A stretch of 64,000 nucleotides of DNA from Favolaschia claudopus (GCA_037176885.1 JAWWNJ010000086.1:558001-622000), one strand, 5' to 3'. Shown: positions 1 through 10,400, counted from the stretch's first letter. Translations and numbers: made by a program. Notes: a model not told the origin generated them from the letters alone.

Positions 1-139
1 AGCCCCCGGACATGTCCCGTCACGCAACATACCGCACTCAATATCTCTGTTGTTTCTCGTCGCCCCGCCACGAAATTAATACTGGGAGCAAGCGTTTAGC
101 CTCCTCTTTCAATCTGTGCCGTGTCTCTCAGGGCTTGAT

Positions 140-369
140 GAACAAATACTCGAGTTTTGCAGGCCCGAAGCCCAGCAACTTTCTTTTACCTCAAGCTGTC
201 GTCACGGACAGGCTCGCTCTAGGTAGGGCCGTCGGACCGTCTTGCCTGCGTACCCCATGAAAGAAATCAAGTGTTAGGTGCCCATGGGGCACGCAAAAAC
301 CCAAGGGATCTGCCAGCCATAGGGTGCCCCATGAATATCTAAGCTAATCCTTGCCATGGGGCACAGTAT
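140..369 (+). repeat. Left arm of a 7-kb-spaced inverted repeat
   Basis: This stretch matches the reverse complement of 7147-7397 at roughly three quarters identity over more than 200 bases. Shared words include TTCTTTTACCTCAA, TAGGGCCGTCGGACCG and the word CCATGGGGCAC near the inner end. The pair encloses a full copy of the tyrosine-recombinase element. It could be the ends of one larger mobile element, or two inverted copies of an unrelated dispersed repeat. No target duplication was found. Confidence 0.7.
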
Positions 370-386
370 AGATAATGGTGCGTAAA

Positions 387-926
387 TGGGTGACTTCCCG
401 TAAGCCCAGATACTTTTTCGCCAATATTTGAGGCTATTTGAGGGGTGCCAGCGATGTCGGCATCTCTTCTTCGATGGCGTAGAAATAGTCCTACTCTATC
501 CCAACTCTATTCCCTCAGCTTTTTGACGACTAGAATCCAACTAAGTTTATCAGTAGACTCTCTCATGGGGCGCCAGCCTGCTGCCTCCGTCAAACGCGTC
601 CCCTACGCGTGTTGCACGAGACTCAACGCGTCGCGTATTTTGCGATGTTCGTTGATCGGAACCTTTCTCCGGGGTGTCTGGTACGCGGCAGCTACGGGAG
701 GAGGATGCCGAGGATGACTGGTCAAAATGCCGGTGACGAAACCAACGGATGGAAGGCAGACACCTTCCAAATCCGTTTATTCGAGTAGCTTAGAATCTGA
801 AGAGGGGGTACCGACCCCCTGTTCAGATTTCAACATCTAGCAAGGTTTAGAGCGACGGCTTCGGCATCTCCGCCGGATAGTCGAAAATATTGTAGAAAAG
901 TATCTGGGCTTACGGGAAGTCACCCA
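387..926. mobile_element. 540-bp MITE with about 30-bp terminal inverted repeats
   Basis: The left end begins TGGGTGACTTCCCGTAAG and the right end is its reverse complement, with further pairing inward through the word CCCAGATACTTTT. No transposase is encoded. A clear target duplication is not visible, so the superfamily is unassigned. Three ACGCGT hexamers lie within 38 bases at 594-631. Confidence 0.8.
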
Positions 927-929
927 ATC

Positions 930-1500
930 ACAATTATTTTTCTGACTTCCGGTTCTATTCCAGTGTATATCTACAAGGTCAGTGTGTCAAGGACAATATG
1001 CTGCAACTTTGCACTAGATGCAAAATATTGTTAGTAAGCTTTTATTTCCTCATTGTGCCGTATCGAACTAAATTGTTTAGTTTCACGCGAGTCATATGCC
1101 GGCGCGTTGCGCCGAGCGCAAAAATCTCCTTGTGAGCTGTTATATGCACCTTGCTTGTTGTGAACCAGTGTACACACTCTGATTTCGATGTTCATACCTG
1201 TTCGACACGCACAGTTCCGGTCTTACCCAGGAAACACGGTCACGGGACATCGAACTGGTCTGTCGCGATTTGTACTTGAATACTATACCGCGAAACAGGT
1301 GCGTTAATAGTGAGGTACACCGTAGACATCTTATGAAGCATTTTGGCTCTGCCATGCTTTCCATCCTGCGCAAAAATCAAATCTTATATGAAAATATGCA
1401 AAAGAAAATCTTAATTACCGTGCGCGAAGGTAAAAGGGCAAAAAGGCGGCTGGTGTGCACATATTTTACCTCACAATGTGATACGTAGGGCTTTTACGAT
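930..1500. other. Unassigned spacer
   Basis: No reading frame with protein-like composition, RNA gene or repeat with a partner in the window was recognised. A GC-rich palindromic patch (GCCGGCGCGTTGCGCCG) sits near 1098. Confidence 0.5.
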
Positions 1501-1504
1501 TTCT

Positions 1505-1600
1505 AACGCGTCGAAAACGCGTGTAGGAGGGTAGGTCTCTTCGCTTTGAGACATCAACTCCTCCTGTTTCTCAAATCTCTTCTCCTCTACCATCTCCACA
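1505..1600 (+). promoter_or_regulatory. Promoter-like end of recombinase element A, accessory-gene side
   Basis: Two ACGCGT hexamers lie at 1506-1511 and 1517-1522, followed by CT-rich sequence up to the ATG at 1601. The stretch aligns with the reverse complement of 5331-5430, which sits in the same position before the recombinase gene; the nearest ACGCGT is 78 bases from the ATG in both. ACGCGT is the MluI cell-cycle box bound by MBF-type regulators in yeasts; a role here is inference. Confidence 0.55.
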
Positions 1601-1803
1601 ATGTCAACAATAAATCTTCCCCCGACATCTCAAGATGCACCTCAGCCAACGGATAAAGAGGTATATCATCACTCATGGGCCTGTCCATGAGGCTGTGATT
1701 GTTACGTGTACGTATGAGATCTGAGTCAGGAGAAATTTTCTCCTTGCTTCTTTGGTCGCTGATTTCTTTCAAAATGGTCCTTGTACCTCCCGACGGACTC
1801 AAT

Positions 1804-2280
1804 AGGGTCGTTCACACCTCCCTTTTTCCGCTCCTTTTTGCTTCCTTTTTCACTTCCTTTTTCGCCGGTTTTTGTATTCTCTTTGTTTTTCTTCCGGTTT
1901 TTTTTTGCCTTTTCCAATCAGATTGTTAAAAAGGGAAGACCTATGAAAAAATTGGGGTCAAATGTGCAGTTCTGGCCAAAACAGTAGAAAAAAGGGAGCG
2001 AAAAATGAGCTGGAAAAGGGAGGTGTGAACGCTCCGCTCCGAACTCCCTTTTTACCTCCATTTTTCGACTTGATTTTCTTCCTTTATCACATTCCTTTCA
2101 TTCCTTGCCTAGTACATGTTGACTTTTCTATTCAGAGGTGTAAAGAGGTAAAGTCTACAAAAAGAAAGAAGTTCTACAGAGCTTTTTTGACCAAAATGCA
2201 AAATGAGCAAAAAGGAAGAGAAAAGGAAAAGCAAAAAGGACGCAAAAAGGGGACCAAAAAGGCGAGGTGTGAATGACCCT
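1804..2280. mobile_element. 477-bp MITE in the accessory gene, 3-bp AAT target duplication
   Basis: Ends are AGGGTCGTTCACACCTC and the reverse complement of AGGGTCATTCACACCTC, flanked by AAT at 1801-1803 and 2281-2283. Leaving it out joins PPDGL directly to NASSLIAAKG, matching PPDGL-TVASLISAKG of the sister copy. The interior is polypurine on one side and polypyrimidine on the other, which explains the lysine-rich spurious reading frames here. Confidence 0.85.
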
Positions 2281-2417
2281 AATGCTTCCTCGTTGATTGC
2301 TGCCAAGGGTGCGGAACTGAAGTTCTGGATCATCAAAACCAACGAGTCTGCGGAGAAGAAGGTCCTTAATGTTAGCGGCACTGTGGAGACTTTGCGCTCA
2401 AGCCTTGCTGCTTATTA

Positions 2418-2602
2418 GAGCCTTTGCGGTGAGCCGCCACACGAACTGGCGGCTCGTGCCACACAACGACTACGGATGCTACTGGGCCAAGTTAGCCACC
2501 TTGAGATGCCCTTCATAACAGCTGCTCAGGGTGGCTTACTTGAGCCCAGGTGCTCAGCGGGTCGTGAGAGAAATTAGCCGCCAGTGGCTACCGCAAAGCC
2601 TC
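2418..2602. mobile_element. 185-bp MITE in the accessory gene
   Basis: Left end GAGCCTTTGCGGTGAGCC pairs with right end GGCTACCGCAAAGCCTC. TATTA stands on both sides (2413-2417 and 2603-2607). Without it the gene reads LAAYYGFDLTV, matching LAEYYDLDLTV in copy B. A related sequence occurs near 26421. Confidence 0.8.
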
Positions 2603-3783
2603 TATTATGGATTTGATCTTACTGTCAACCCGCGTGTCGAAACAATAAATGTTCCGACCGTCGACGAATCGATACGCGACCGGCAATGGGCCGACCTGGT
2701 TTCTCTTGGTATTGAATGGAAGGATTCAATCAAGGCAGGGAAACAATTCAAGCTTGTGCCCGAAGTTCCTGGTGGGTAATGTTATTGTGCTGGTCTTTAC
2801 TCTATGTTTATTCTTGGTTAATTCTCGACTAAATAGAAGCACTGGTTCCAAAGACTTCGATTCAATCAATTCTTCCCGGCATCGAGCTTCCTGGCATCGA
2901 GCTTGGTGCAGCCAATCAAGAATCTATTGCTCGAATTCCCTCTGTAAGCTTTAAACCTTTCTATGTGTACCTACACTCGGTGACATTGAAGATACTTGGA
3001 TAGACACCTTCGTCTCAGAACAGTCTCCCCAGTGGCACCAGCCCGAATGTCATCGCCAATCAATCCCGTTTCACCGGAAATTCTTCGCACCTTGCCAACT
3101 CGCCCGCTCCAGCAGCTATGAATAGCGTGGCACAGGTCATGCATCCGCACATACCTTCCCATCTTCCTGTACCATCTCCAACACTATCCTCTACATCTGC
3201 CGCTGCAGGTCTGCGCGAAGTCGGGATTTTGGACGACATATCAACTGTGATTGCCGGCCTTGAAAGATGTGAAGGTCTGCGCCAGGTCATCGAGCAGATT
3301 GAGTCCGGGGATGTCCAGGCTATCCGGGACCGTTATGGCCCATCCGAACCGGGTCGTCGTGGCACTGCAGATCCCTCATGGCCAAAATACTCCAATCTTG
3401 TGTCAAAGCGCGAGCGCATACATCGTGTGCTTATGCAGGACTTTGCTGGGAACAAGGAAAGGTTCTTTAACTATTTTACAGTTCCTCCTCCCGCTACCAA
3501 AAAGCGCAAGCACGGGGCAGATGCGTCCAACCTGCCAACGGAATATTTTCGCTCTTTCCGTAAGATTGTCGAGGCGATTCCTTGGCGCGAGGCTGATATT
3601 GTAGCGGAGCGCCAAAAGGCCGAATACATGGATAATGAGGGAGTGTTTTCAGATGTTAAATGGGGCCAGGTATGGGATGGAAAGAATTCTTGGGAGATTT
3701 GGCGCGAAATTGGGAAGGAGCGTTATCAGAACACAAAGAAGAAGGTAGAAGACATCAATAGCTAATTTATAAGTACATGCCGC

Positions 3784-5330
3784 CTACTTATTTCTATCAT
3801 AATCGTGCATGAACTCATGGTTATCGTTGGGAGAATAAAAGTAACGGAACATTGTAACAGCTTCAACCTACTGACATCCAAAGAGTGGGTGCCGTACAGA
3901 GCCCACGAAGAGTAGCCGAGACCTTGTAAATCTCGAGAAAGGGAGCGGCTCAGAGCACTCGCGGTCTTGCAATTAATAAGTTAAACATACTTAGTTCGTC
4001 TGTTCAAGAGAAGGAGCTCACCAACGGCTGACTCTGCATCACGGCTCCTTGCGCCGTCACATGGAGGAACAGTGGACCCGTCTTTTTTATTTCCGGTCCA
4101 TAGAGAGAGGCCAACAGAATAAATGCGCGTACTGGGCATATGCTCGAGTCACTGTCGTTTGCATGCAGCCGCCCGGAGTGAAGAAGTCCCGTTTGGTTTT
4201 GCTTGCGTGTGTTCAGACTTATATCAATATACCGCCCTACATTTGTGTTGAGTCCCAATCCAAGTTCGTGAGCTGGACCAACACTTACTTTCACCCGGAA
4301 TCTTATCAAAATTCTCAAACCGCAATTTAATTACCTCGTCAATGCGTAGGAGCATTAACCAAGCTAGAAGGTAGGCGACCTGGATTTTTATTCAACATCA
4401 ATACTAGCGAGTGCCATGGAAACTCACATATCGAATAATTCCGGCTCGCCGTTGCGCAACAGTGAGATTTGAATCCAGGCAATGCTTGTACAGTCGGTGA
4501 ATGTCCTCCAGAGCCAAGGCTCTTGCTGATGAGGAGACTTCACCAGATTTGGCTTTAGTTTTCTCGAGTCCAACCATAAATTGAACTTGACGAGAACGAG
4601 TCGGAAGACCGCGCCTAGAATTAACATATACTTGGCTATGATACCCGGCCGATGCAAGAAGACACGTACCATGTGTTAGTCACTGAATCAAGTCGCCATT
4701 CCGTGAGACTCTCATTCGGACGTAGATTTTTGTACCACATTGTGAGTGCGGCCCGCGTTGAGACTGCAGTTGAATACTGCAATGCAAGCACATATCAAAC
4801 TCCGATTAAACATTGAATTAGAACCTACCTTTCGGCCTTCAAAGCCCTCTTCCACCGGGCCACATTTCTGAGTAATAAATGCAGCAATGTCATGCGGTGT
4901 TTTGTCATCAACGCGCGTCGCGTCCCATTTTTTATTGCGGCGTAAATGGAAAGTGATGTAGTGTTTGATGATACTATTCAACATTTTGTCAAGGATTCAA
5001 CAGATGAGCAGTTAAACAAATTTTACCGTAGATGACCATCTCGGGTTCCGTCGGTAATACTTGCCTTAGTCATTTTAGCTGCATACCGAGCAGCCTCATC
5101 ATCAAGCTGATCTTCCGGGAACTCATCCAGATGCTGTGTGACAAGATCTTGAACGTGTAATAGCAGCGAGTCGGCATCTTCGAGATCTAAGAGACAGAGC
5201 TCATCATCAACCTTCAATTTAGAAATGAGCTCGCGATTTTACACCGTTGATGATGAGAACAATATTTTACCTGTTCATCTGTAGGTACGGGCTTCTCCTG
5301 TGATATTGGATGGGAATTTTGCGTTGACAT
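3784..5330 (-). pseudogene. Crypton-like tyrosine recombinase, copy A, catalytic half damaged
   Basis: Eight exons can be read on the minus strand, all with GT-AG introns and consistent phase: 5330-5271, 5211-5027, 4973-4829, 4776-4670, 4614-4428, 4379-4289, 4236-4022 and 3965-3784. The N-terminal half has the helical core-binding character of tyrosine recombinases (YSTAVSTRAALTMWY, GLEKTKAKSGEVS). The first catalytic arginine is in LLRIDE (exon 6) and a CPVRAF block lies in exon 7. In the last exon, copy B reads GTHSFRRGG...GGWS...MFRYFYS, but here a deletion just after GTHS removes the HxxR box and the GGW box and throws the tyrosine region out of frame. The recombinase is therefore predicted to be inactive. 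It converges on the accessory gene. Confidence 0.8.
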
Positions 5331-5430
5331 GGCGGGTACTGAGAAAGAGGGAGGAATTGAGAAACAGGAGAAAAGGGTGTCTCAAAGTAAGTGAAGGTTA
5401 CCTCCCACACGCGTTTCACGCGCGTTAAGA
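5331..5430 (-). promoter_or_regulatory. Promoter-like end of recombinase element A, recombinase side
   Basis: On the minus strand this reads TAACGCGCGTGAAACGCGT, then a CT-rich run with TTTGAGACA and TCCTGTTTCTCAA, then the ATG. The order and spacing match 1505-1600. ACGCGT is at 5409-5414. Confidence 0.55.
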
Positions 5431-5726
5431 CTCGTACGAGGGTCAAAGAAGGTTCATGATGTAAAATAAGGCCCGCATTGCCCGCATTTGTGCCAATAAA
5501 AATATTTTGACGCGTCCTATTGATTTGGCTCAAGCAAATAAAATACACCAAGAGAAGCAAAGCCTAGGCCTGTAATCAGCCTCTGTACCGGTAAAAGGAT
5601 AGGTATTTCTGCAATGGAAGTGAGCAATGAGCCGTTCAATATCTGTCATCCATACCTCGCATGCCGCAATTCGCGCAAGTCATCCCCGTGATCGTGTTCA
5701 GCCACGTAAAACCGCCTGGTCCAGCC
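5431..5726. other. Spacer, possibly old gene sequence
   Basis: No confident gene. On the minus strand the flanks of the next MITE join into a stretch reading GGFTWLNTITGMTCANCGM between potential GT and AG sites, but this is too short to assign. Confidence 0.35.
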
Positions 5727-6255
5727 TAAGGCTCCAATTGTTTAGTTTATGTTTACGGCTGGCCGTAAACTAAACATAAACCCTAGAAAACGGTTTAAAA
5801 ACTGTTTAAACGGTTTATAAACATTAATAAATCGCCAAAATAATCCACTGCAGCGATTGAGGCCGCTAGGAAGCTGTCGTCATAGGTTTGCACCACAAAG
5901 GCCCATGAAGTTGTGCCCGATAAGTAGTTTCAACGCCGTTTACGACCTCGGAACAAGAAAGCGGGCCCAAAGCTGTCAAACTCGGCAGCATTAGTAGACA
6001 TCACCGTATCATCGGCATGCTATCCGACGACCAATCACACCTCACCATCTTCAGACTTTCATCACCGGAAGCTTGCCAGGAACCCTGGCCCTGTTTCCCC
6101 ACACCTTTCGCTTGGCCAGGGAGGAAATATCTGCTGGGAATATTAATGATTTAAATAGGTTTATAAACTGTTTATCAAGGGTTTACGACCCCTCGCAAAC
6201 TAAACGAAAATATAAAGCGTTTTAATGGTTTTTAAACAAAATCGTTGGAGCCTTA
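5727..6255. mobile_element. 529-bp hAT-type MITE, 8-bp target duplication GTCCAGCC
   Basis: Ends TAAGGCTCCAA and its reverse complement are flanked by GTCCAGCC at 5719-5726 and 6256-6263. The interior is rich in GTTTATAAAC and AAACGGTTT words, as in the element at 30499-31012. Eight-base duplications are the mark of hAT transposition. No coding capacity. Confidence 0.85.
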
Positions 6256-6263
6256 GTCCAGCC

Positions 6264-7140
6264 ACAGCACGCCACACACGTCCTGAAATACATACCGGCA
6301 CGAATTGAGCTTGCTGCTTAGTCGGATCAGTGAATAGCAATAAGAATGGCACTACATTATCGGCTCAACAAGTCTATATCTCAATTAGGGAAGGACTCGG
6401 GTTGCCGACAATGTACCGCTGCAACGGCACAAGCAGGAAGCGGCACATGCCTAGCAAAACATGGAATCATGCATGCGAAACAGGTGCCGCTTCACCGTTC
6501 AGCGTTGAGATGCGGGCACTGGACAGTCTCGACCTGAGATCACAATAAGAAAAATATACGAAATGAATTGAAACTCGACTCAAAATTTTGATGCCGGCGC
6601 TACGCGCCGGTATTGCAAAGTATTGGTGTTTGCTGAATGTTGTGGCGGCGCAGAGTTCGTCTGCATAGTCCATAGTAACAAGCAAAAGATGAGAAACAGT
6701 TGAAAACACACCGAGATAATTTTTTCAGCGGCGCTACGCGCCGTGAATGGGGATGGCGACGGCATATAGTATTGTAGGCGTGTGAATTACACACTTGCAT
6801 GTAGCTTACAGCTTTGATGCTCTATTCCCGAGAGCTATTGACAATTCTTTGAGTGTAATTAGCAAAATATAGAGCCGTCACGAGCGATGGCGTACCAAGA
6901 GCTGTCATTACGTTGCGAGGCGCGTTACCACAAGTCTAGGAGACCGAGGAGAGGCGGGGTTGAGGCGGGTTGAGGCGCTGGCATTGCTGCATATAGCGCA
7001 GACCTCGACGTATTCGGAAGGTCGAGGTCTTGTCGTTGACGTCCGTCCGACTCGACTCCGATGGCCAGACAAGCCGTAGCAAGCGGAGTAGGCTGCTCCG
7101 CGGCCTCTGTAAGCCTGCTGAATCTAATCTATACACCTTT
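6264..7140. other. Unassigned spacer with GGCGC-type hairpins
   Basis: No gene recognised. Two small hairpins built on GGCGCTACGCGCCG-like words occur near 6596 and 6731. Confidence 0.45.
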
Positions 7141-7146
7141 ATCTTG

Positions 7147-7397
7147 CGTGCCCCATGGCAAGCATTGACTTAAAGAATCATGGGGCACGCTATGGCTAGC
7201 TCATCCCTTGAGTTTTTGTGTGCCCCATAGACACCTAAGACTTGTTTCTGTGCGTGGGGTACGCAGGCAAGGCGGTCCGACGGCCCTACCTCGAGCGAAG
7301 CCGACGACCGTCCGTAGTGGCAGTTTGAGGTAAAAGAATGTCGTCTTGCATCGGACTTCAAAAACTTGAGTACAGCGGTCTTCTTGCTCATGGATTG
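7147..7397 (-). repeat. Right arm of the inverted repeat pair
   Basis: Reverse complement of 140-369 (see there). Its inner edge abuts the truncated front of recombinase copy B, so the repeat or its insertion may mark the truncation point. Confidence 0.7.
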
Positions 7398-7491
7398 TTG
7401 CATAGTTTGAAAGAGTGGATTTGTAGCTTGCTGTCAGTACCGGAATCGTCCCCAGAGGTCCAGCAAAACGAAGGATATTGGTTGTTGTAAG

Positions 7492-8034
7492 TTGGCAGGA
7501 AGATCATTTCCGTCACACGTGTCTGGGGGCTTCGGCCGAAAGAAGTGCGATGACAGTACGTATATTTGTCAACGTATCTCAGGTCTATCTAAGGGTTGCC
7601 TTTACATTCGTGGAGATGACGGCGATCCGATGATATGCCCTGTTCGAGCTTTCATTCTTTTGGGCTCTCTTTATGGCCCAGAAATCAAGAAATCTGGGCC
7701 ACTCTTCTTGCATGTCTCGGCGCAAGGAGCTGTGATGCAAAACCAACCTCTGGTGAGTGCGTAAAAAATGCTGGGGCGTTACTTAACCCTCGCCTTAAGT
7801 AGAGCTCTAGCGAGAGATTTGCAAGGACTCGGCTACTCAACTTGGGTACTTTATGGAACCCATTCCTTTCGTCGCGGCGGATGTCAGTATCGAATTAAAG
7901 TTAAGCGATGGTCAGCAGATATGGTAGCTGCTTGGGGTGGCTGGTCGCAAGTTGAAGCGGTCACAATGTTTCGCTATTTCTATTCCCCCAATGATAATCA
8001 TGAGTACATGCATGACTACGATAGAAATCACTAG
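7492..8034 (+). pseudogene. Crypton-like tyrosine recombinase, copy B, C-terminal catalytic part
   Basis: Homologous to the last two exons of copy A. The first part (to about 7760) has CPVRAFILLGSLYGPE, but an indel breaks the frame near 7595. The second part (7798-8034) carries the catalytic core: GTHSFRRGG (HxxR), WGGWS (the H/W position) and MFRYFYSPND (candidate tyrosine nucleophile). The core-binding half and the first catalytic arginine are missing. The stop is 38 bases from the stop of the convergent accessory gene, as in copy A. Copy B is inverted relative to copy A. Confidence 0.75.
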
Positions 8035-8072
8035 ATGTAGAATAATGTATTCACTTTGAATTTTATATCACG

Positions 8073-9277
8073 TCAGGCAGAACTTTTGGACTTTTCATAT
8101 CGCTCCTTCTTAATCTCCCGCCAAACCTCCCAACAATTCATACTCCCCCAGTGTTCCGTCCATCGAAGTTCAGAGAACTCACCATTAGGACCGTAATATT
8201 GTTCCTTCTGGTGTTCAAGCAGGATATCGGCTTCGCACCATGGCGCAGCCTCGACAATTTTGCGAAACGAACGGAGCCGTTCTTCATCTTCCACCATACG
8301 CTTCCGCTTCTTCGGCATCTGCGGGACAGTGAAGAAGGAAAAAAACCTGTCCTTGTCCCCTCTGAAATCCTCTGAGAGAATGCGATATAGACGCTCTCGT
8401 TTAGAGACAATGTTCTTGTATTTGGACCACGACGGATCCGCTGTTCCGCGGCGCCCATCCGAGGGACCATAACGATCCCGAATTCGAGCTACCTCCCTGG
8501 ACTCGACTTGCTGTATGATGTCGCGAAGTCCCTCACATCTTGACAGACCCTCAATATCTCTCGAAAGATCATCCAGTAGCGCTGCCTCCTGACGAGTATT
8601 CTCGCGAGGAATATTGATATTATTGTGGGATGTGGAGTTGACAGCGGTAGAGCTGGGAGACTGATCGTTGTCGGCTCGATGCACAGGTTTAAAGAGTGTC
8701 TGATTTTGACGCTCGGTGATTAAAGACTCGACTGAGTGGCTGGGAGCTGGGGGAACATGGGAGGCATCCTGTCAAAGGAAGAAATTAATTATGCGGGCAT
8801 CTGCAATTTATAGACAACACAGACTTACCTCGTCGGGTTTTTCGCTGATAATAGTGTCCGCTGGATGACTCTGTTAGAGTATAGTAGAGTCAACAAAAGA
8901 ATAACGAAGGATGAGAATAGTTTCTCACTTGGAGTTGTTAATAAATCGAAAATTCCACCAGCAGCGAGCGTCGACTTCCATTCGGCACCTAATTTTACAA
9001 AATCCTCCCATTGGCACTCTCTAATAGACTCATCTATCGTCGGTGCGGTCGCCTCGTATGCGCGTGGTATTACTGTCAAGTCCAAGTCGTAATATTCGGC
9101 AAGTTTGGTGCGTTGCTGATCTACAGTCCCTGACAGCTTGAGGACCTTCTTTTCCGCAGCTTCGTTCGCTTGGATGATCCAGAACCGTAACTGCGCTCCC
9201 TTGGCGGAAATGAGAGACGCGACTGTCAATCCGTCCGGTGGAATCGGCAGCTGAGTCCCAAACTCAGAAGAAGGCAT
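8073..9277 (-). CDS. Accessory protein of the tyrosine-recombinase element, copy B
   Basis: Main exon 9277-8950 (MPSSEFGTQLPIPPDGL...), a short middle exon near 8868-8827, and a terminal exon 8768-8073 ending in KERYEKSKSSA. Conserved with copy A: SAKGAQLRFWI, PTIDESIRECQW, RDRYGPSDG, GTADPSWSKY, VSKRERLYRIL, RFFSFFTV, SFRKIVEAAPW. No known domain was recognised; the protein is basic near PKKRKR, a possible nuclear signal. One intron phase does not close neatly by eye, so the gene may carry a small defect or an alternative splice site. Its fixed convergent pairing with the recombinase in both copies suggests it belongs to the element. Confidence 0.55.
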
Positions 9278-9425
9278 TGGGCCAGTGCGGGTGTATAAAG
9301 AGAGTGAAAAACTCCTGAGTCAGAGCCTGAAACACGTATAACACGTAAACAATAGCCAAACAAATCTAGAGCCCCGAGGCATTGGGAGCTAACACGAAAA
9401 CGCGACGCGTCGACGCGTATTATGA
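9278..9425 (-). promoter_or_regulatory. Promoter-like region of accessory gene B with paired ACGCGT
   Basis: ACGCGT occurs at 9405-9410 and 9413-9418 in the run GACGCGTCGACGCGT, about 130 bases before the ATG. The rest does not align clearly with the copy A ends. Confidence 0.4.
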
Positions 9426-9885
9426 GCGCGTTATTGACAGCTGCCAAAGGAAGATGCCGAATCAGTGGCGGTAGTGGCTTCTAAATCTTCCCACCACCAG
9501 CCGAAAGGCGGCAACATTGAATTTACTGTCTCAAGCACACAAATGTTGTGTTTTGTGGGTCCCAGAAAATGTTTTGATTGCTAGTAAATACAGGACCGAT
9601 CGACAATGTCACAGAGGAGAGGGTGGCCGGAGGGCCGATCGCGAGGGGAATGATTGCGCGCCCCGGGGCACGCAGATCAATCAGCACGTGATCTGACAGG
9701 CCAAACGTAAGGTACCCCACGACTACAAAGCTGACATAATTTCTGCATGGAGCACTGCTCTCGCACATGTTCGTGTACTACACTCCAATGTATTCTAGAG
9801 AACTCGAAGGTGCATATGGATTCGAATATCTTGGAGAGATACATATCAGATTAGTCTACATTCAACTCATCAAAGTTTCCATCCC
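9426..9885. other. Unassigned spacer
   Basis: No gene, RNA or paired repeat recognised. Confidence 0.45.
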
Positions 9886-9889
9886 CAGC

Positions 9890-10400
9890 TTTATCTCCTG
9901 CTATGCTTCCCGTTTGCGCCAACTGAAAGGCCTTGTAGATGTGCGAGACAACAAGTCAGTAATTTTACCCAATCTTGGCCGAGGCACTCTTCCGACGCCA
10001 CGGAAAATACTCGTGGTCGGGCAATTCTGAATGAGTGCGACAAGCTTGGACTTTGCTAAACGGTACCTCTTTGGAAACTGCTTCTCCCGGTCGGTATACT
10101 TCTCATCAACCCGCTGGCCAATCAATCATTAATTACGCGTTCGTTTCGAACTCCCTATTGCCTCTGGTTCGCAGCTTTCATGTCGAACAACCGACAGCGG
10201 ACCCAAAAGATGACTGGGCCGATCACACTCGCATTTGCGTAACGTTGGATGGCCGTGCTATCTCGCGCTCGGCAACGGCTTCTCTCCGCCGACCCCATTC
10301 TGCTCCTGACTTTGCTGGTCAAGATGAAATCGATAGGCTGTACAGAGAAACATTGGACTCACGAGAAACTTCACAACAGGCGCTGCATTCCTTATATGGA
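9890..10400 (+). pseudogene. Endonuclease/exonuclease/phosphatase (LINE-type) remnant
   Basis: Readable pieces are RGRAILNECDKLGL (about 10008-10051), then after a one-base shift LLNGTSLETASPGRYTSHQP, SIINYAFVSNSLLP and DDWADHTRICVTLDG. These are the last conserved blocks of the EEP endonuclease fold (NxRG, NGT, IDYxL and SDH-type motifs) as used by non-LTR retrotransposons. SIINYA replaces the usual IDYA aspartate. No reverse transcriptase follows. A second, more decayed piece of the same kind is at about 19150-19350. Confidence 0.6.

Larger units (their letters stand above)
1601..3765 (+). pseudogene. Accessory gene of tyrosine-recombinase element, copy A, interrupted by two MITEs
   Basis: A first exon of 20 codons (MSTINLPPTSQD...) ends at a GTATAT donor at 1661. 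Downstream the frame is homologous to the accessory protein at 8073-9277: blocks around 2284-2412 (SLIAAKGAELKFWII), 2608-2779 (PTVDESIRDRQW) and 3190-3765 (RDRYGPSE, GTADPSWPKY, VSKRER, RFFNYFTV). Setting aside the two MITEs restores the first two blocks in frame. Probable introns follow 2775 and 2949. The family is not one I can name. The charged C-terminal block with RYG and an SKRER helix faintly recalls the GCR1_C DNA-binding domain found in Cryptons, but this is weak. The stop lies 18 bases from the end of the convergent recombinase gene. Confidence 0.65.

Noticed and set aside
1726..2276. Overlapping lysine-rich and phenylalanine-rich reading frames
   Set aside because: They follow from polypurine/polypyrimidine runs inside the 477-bp MITE and have no protein-like pattern.
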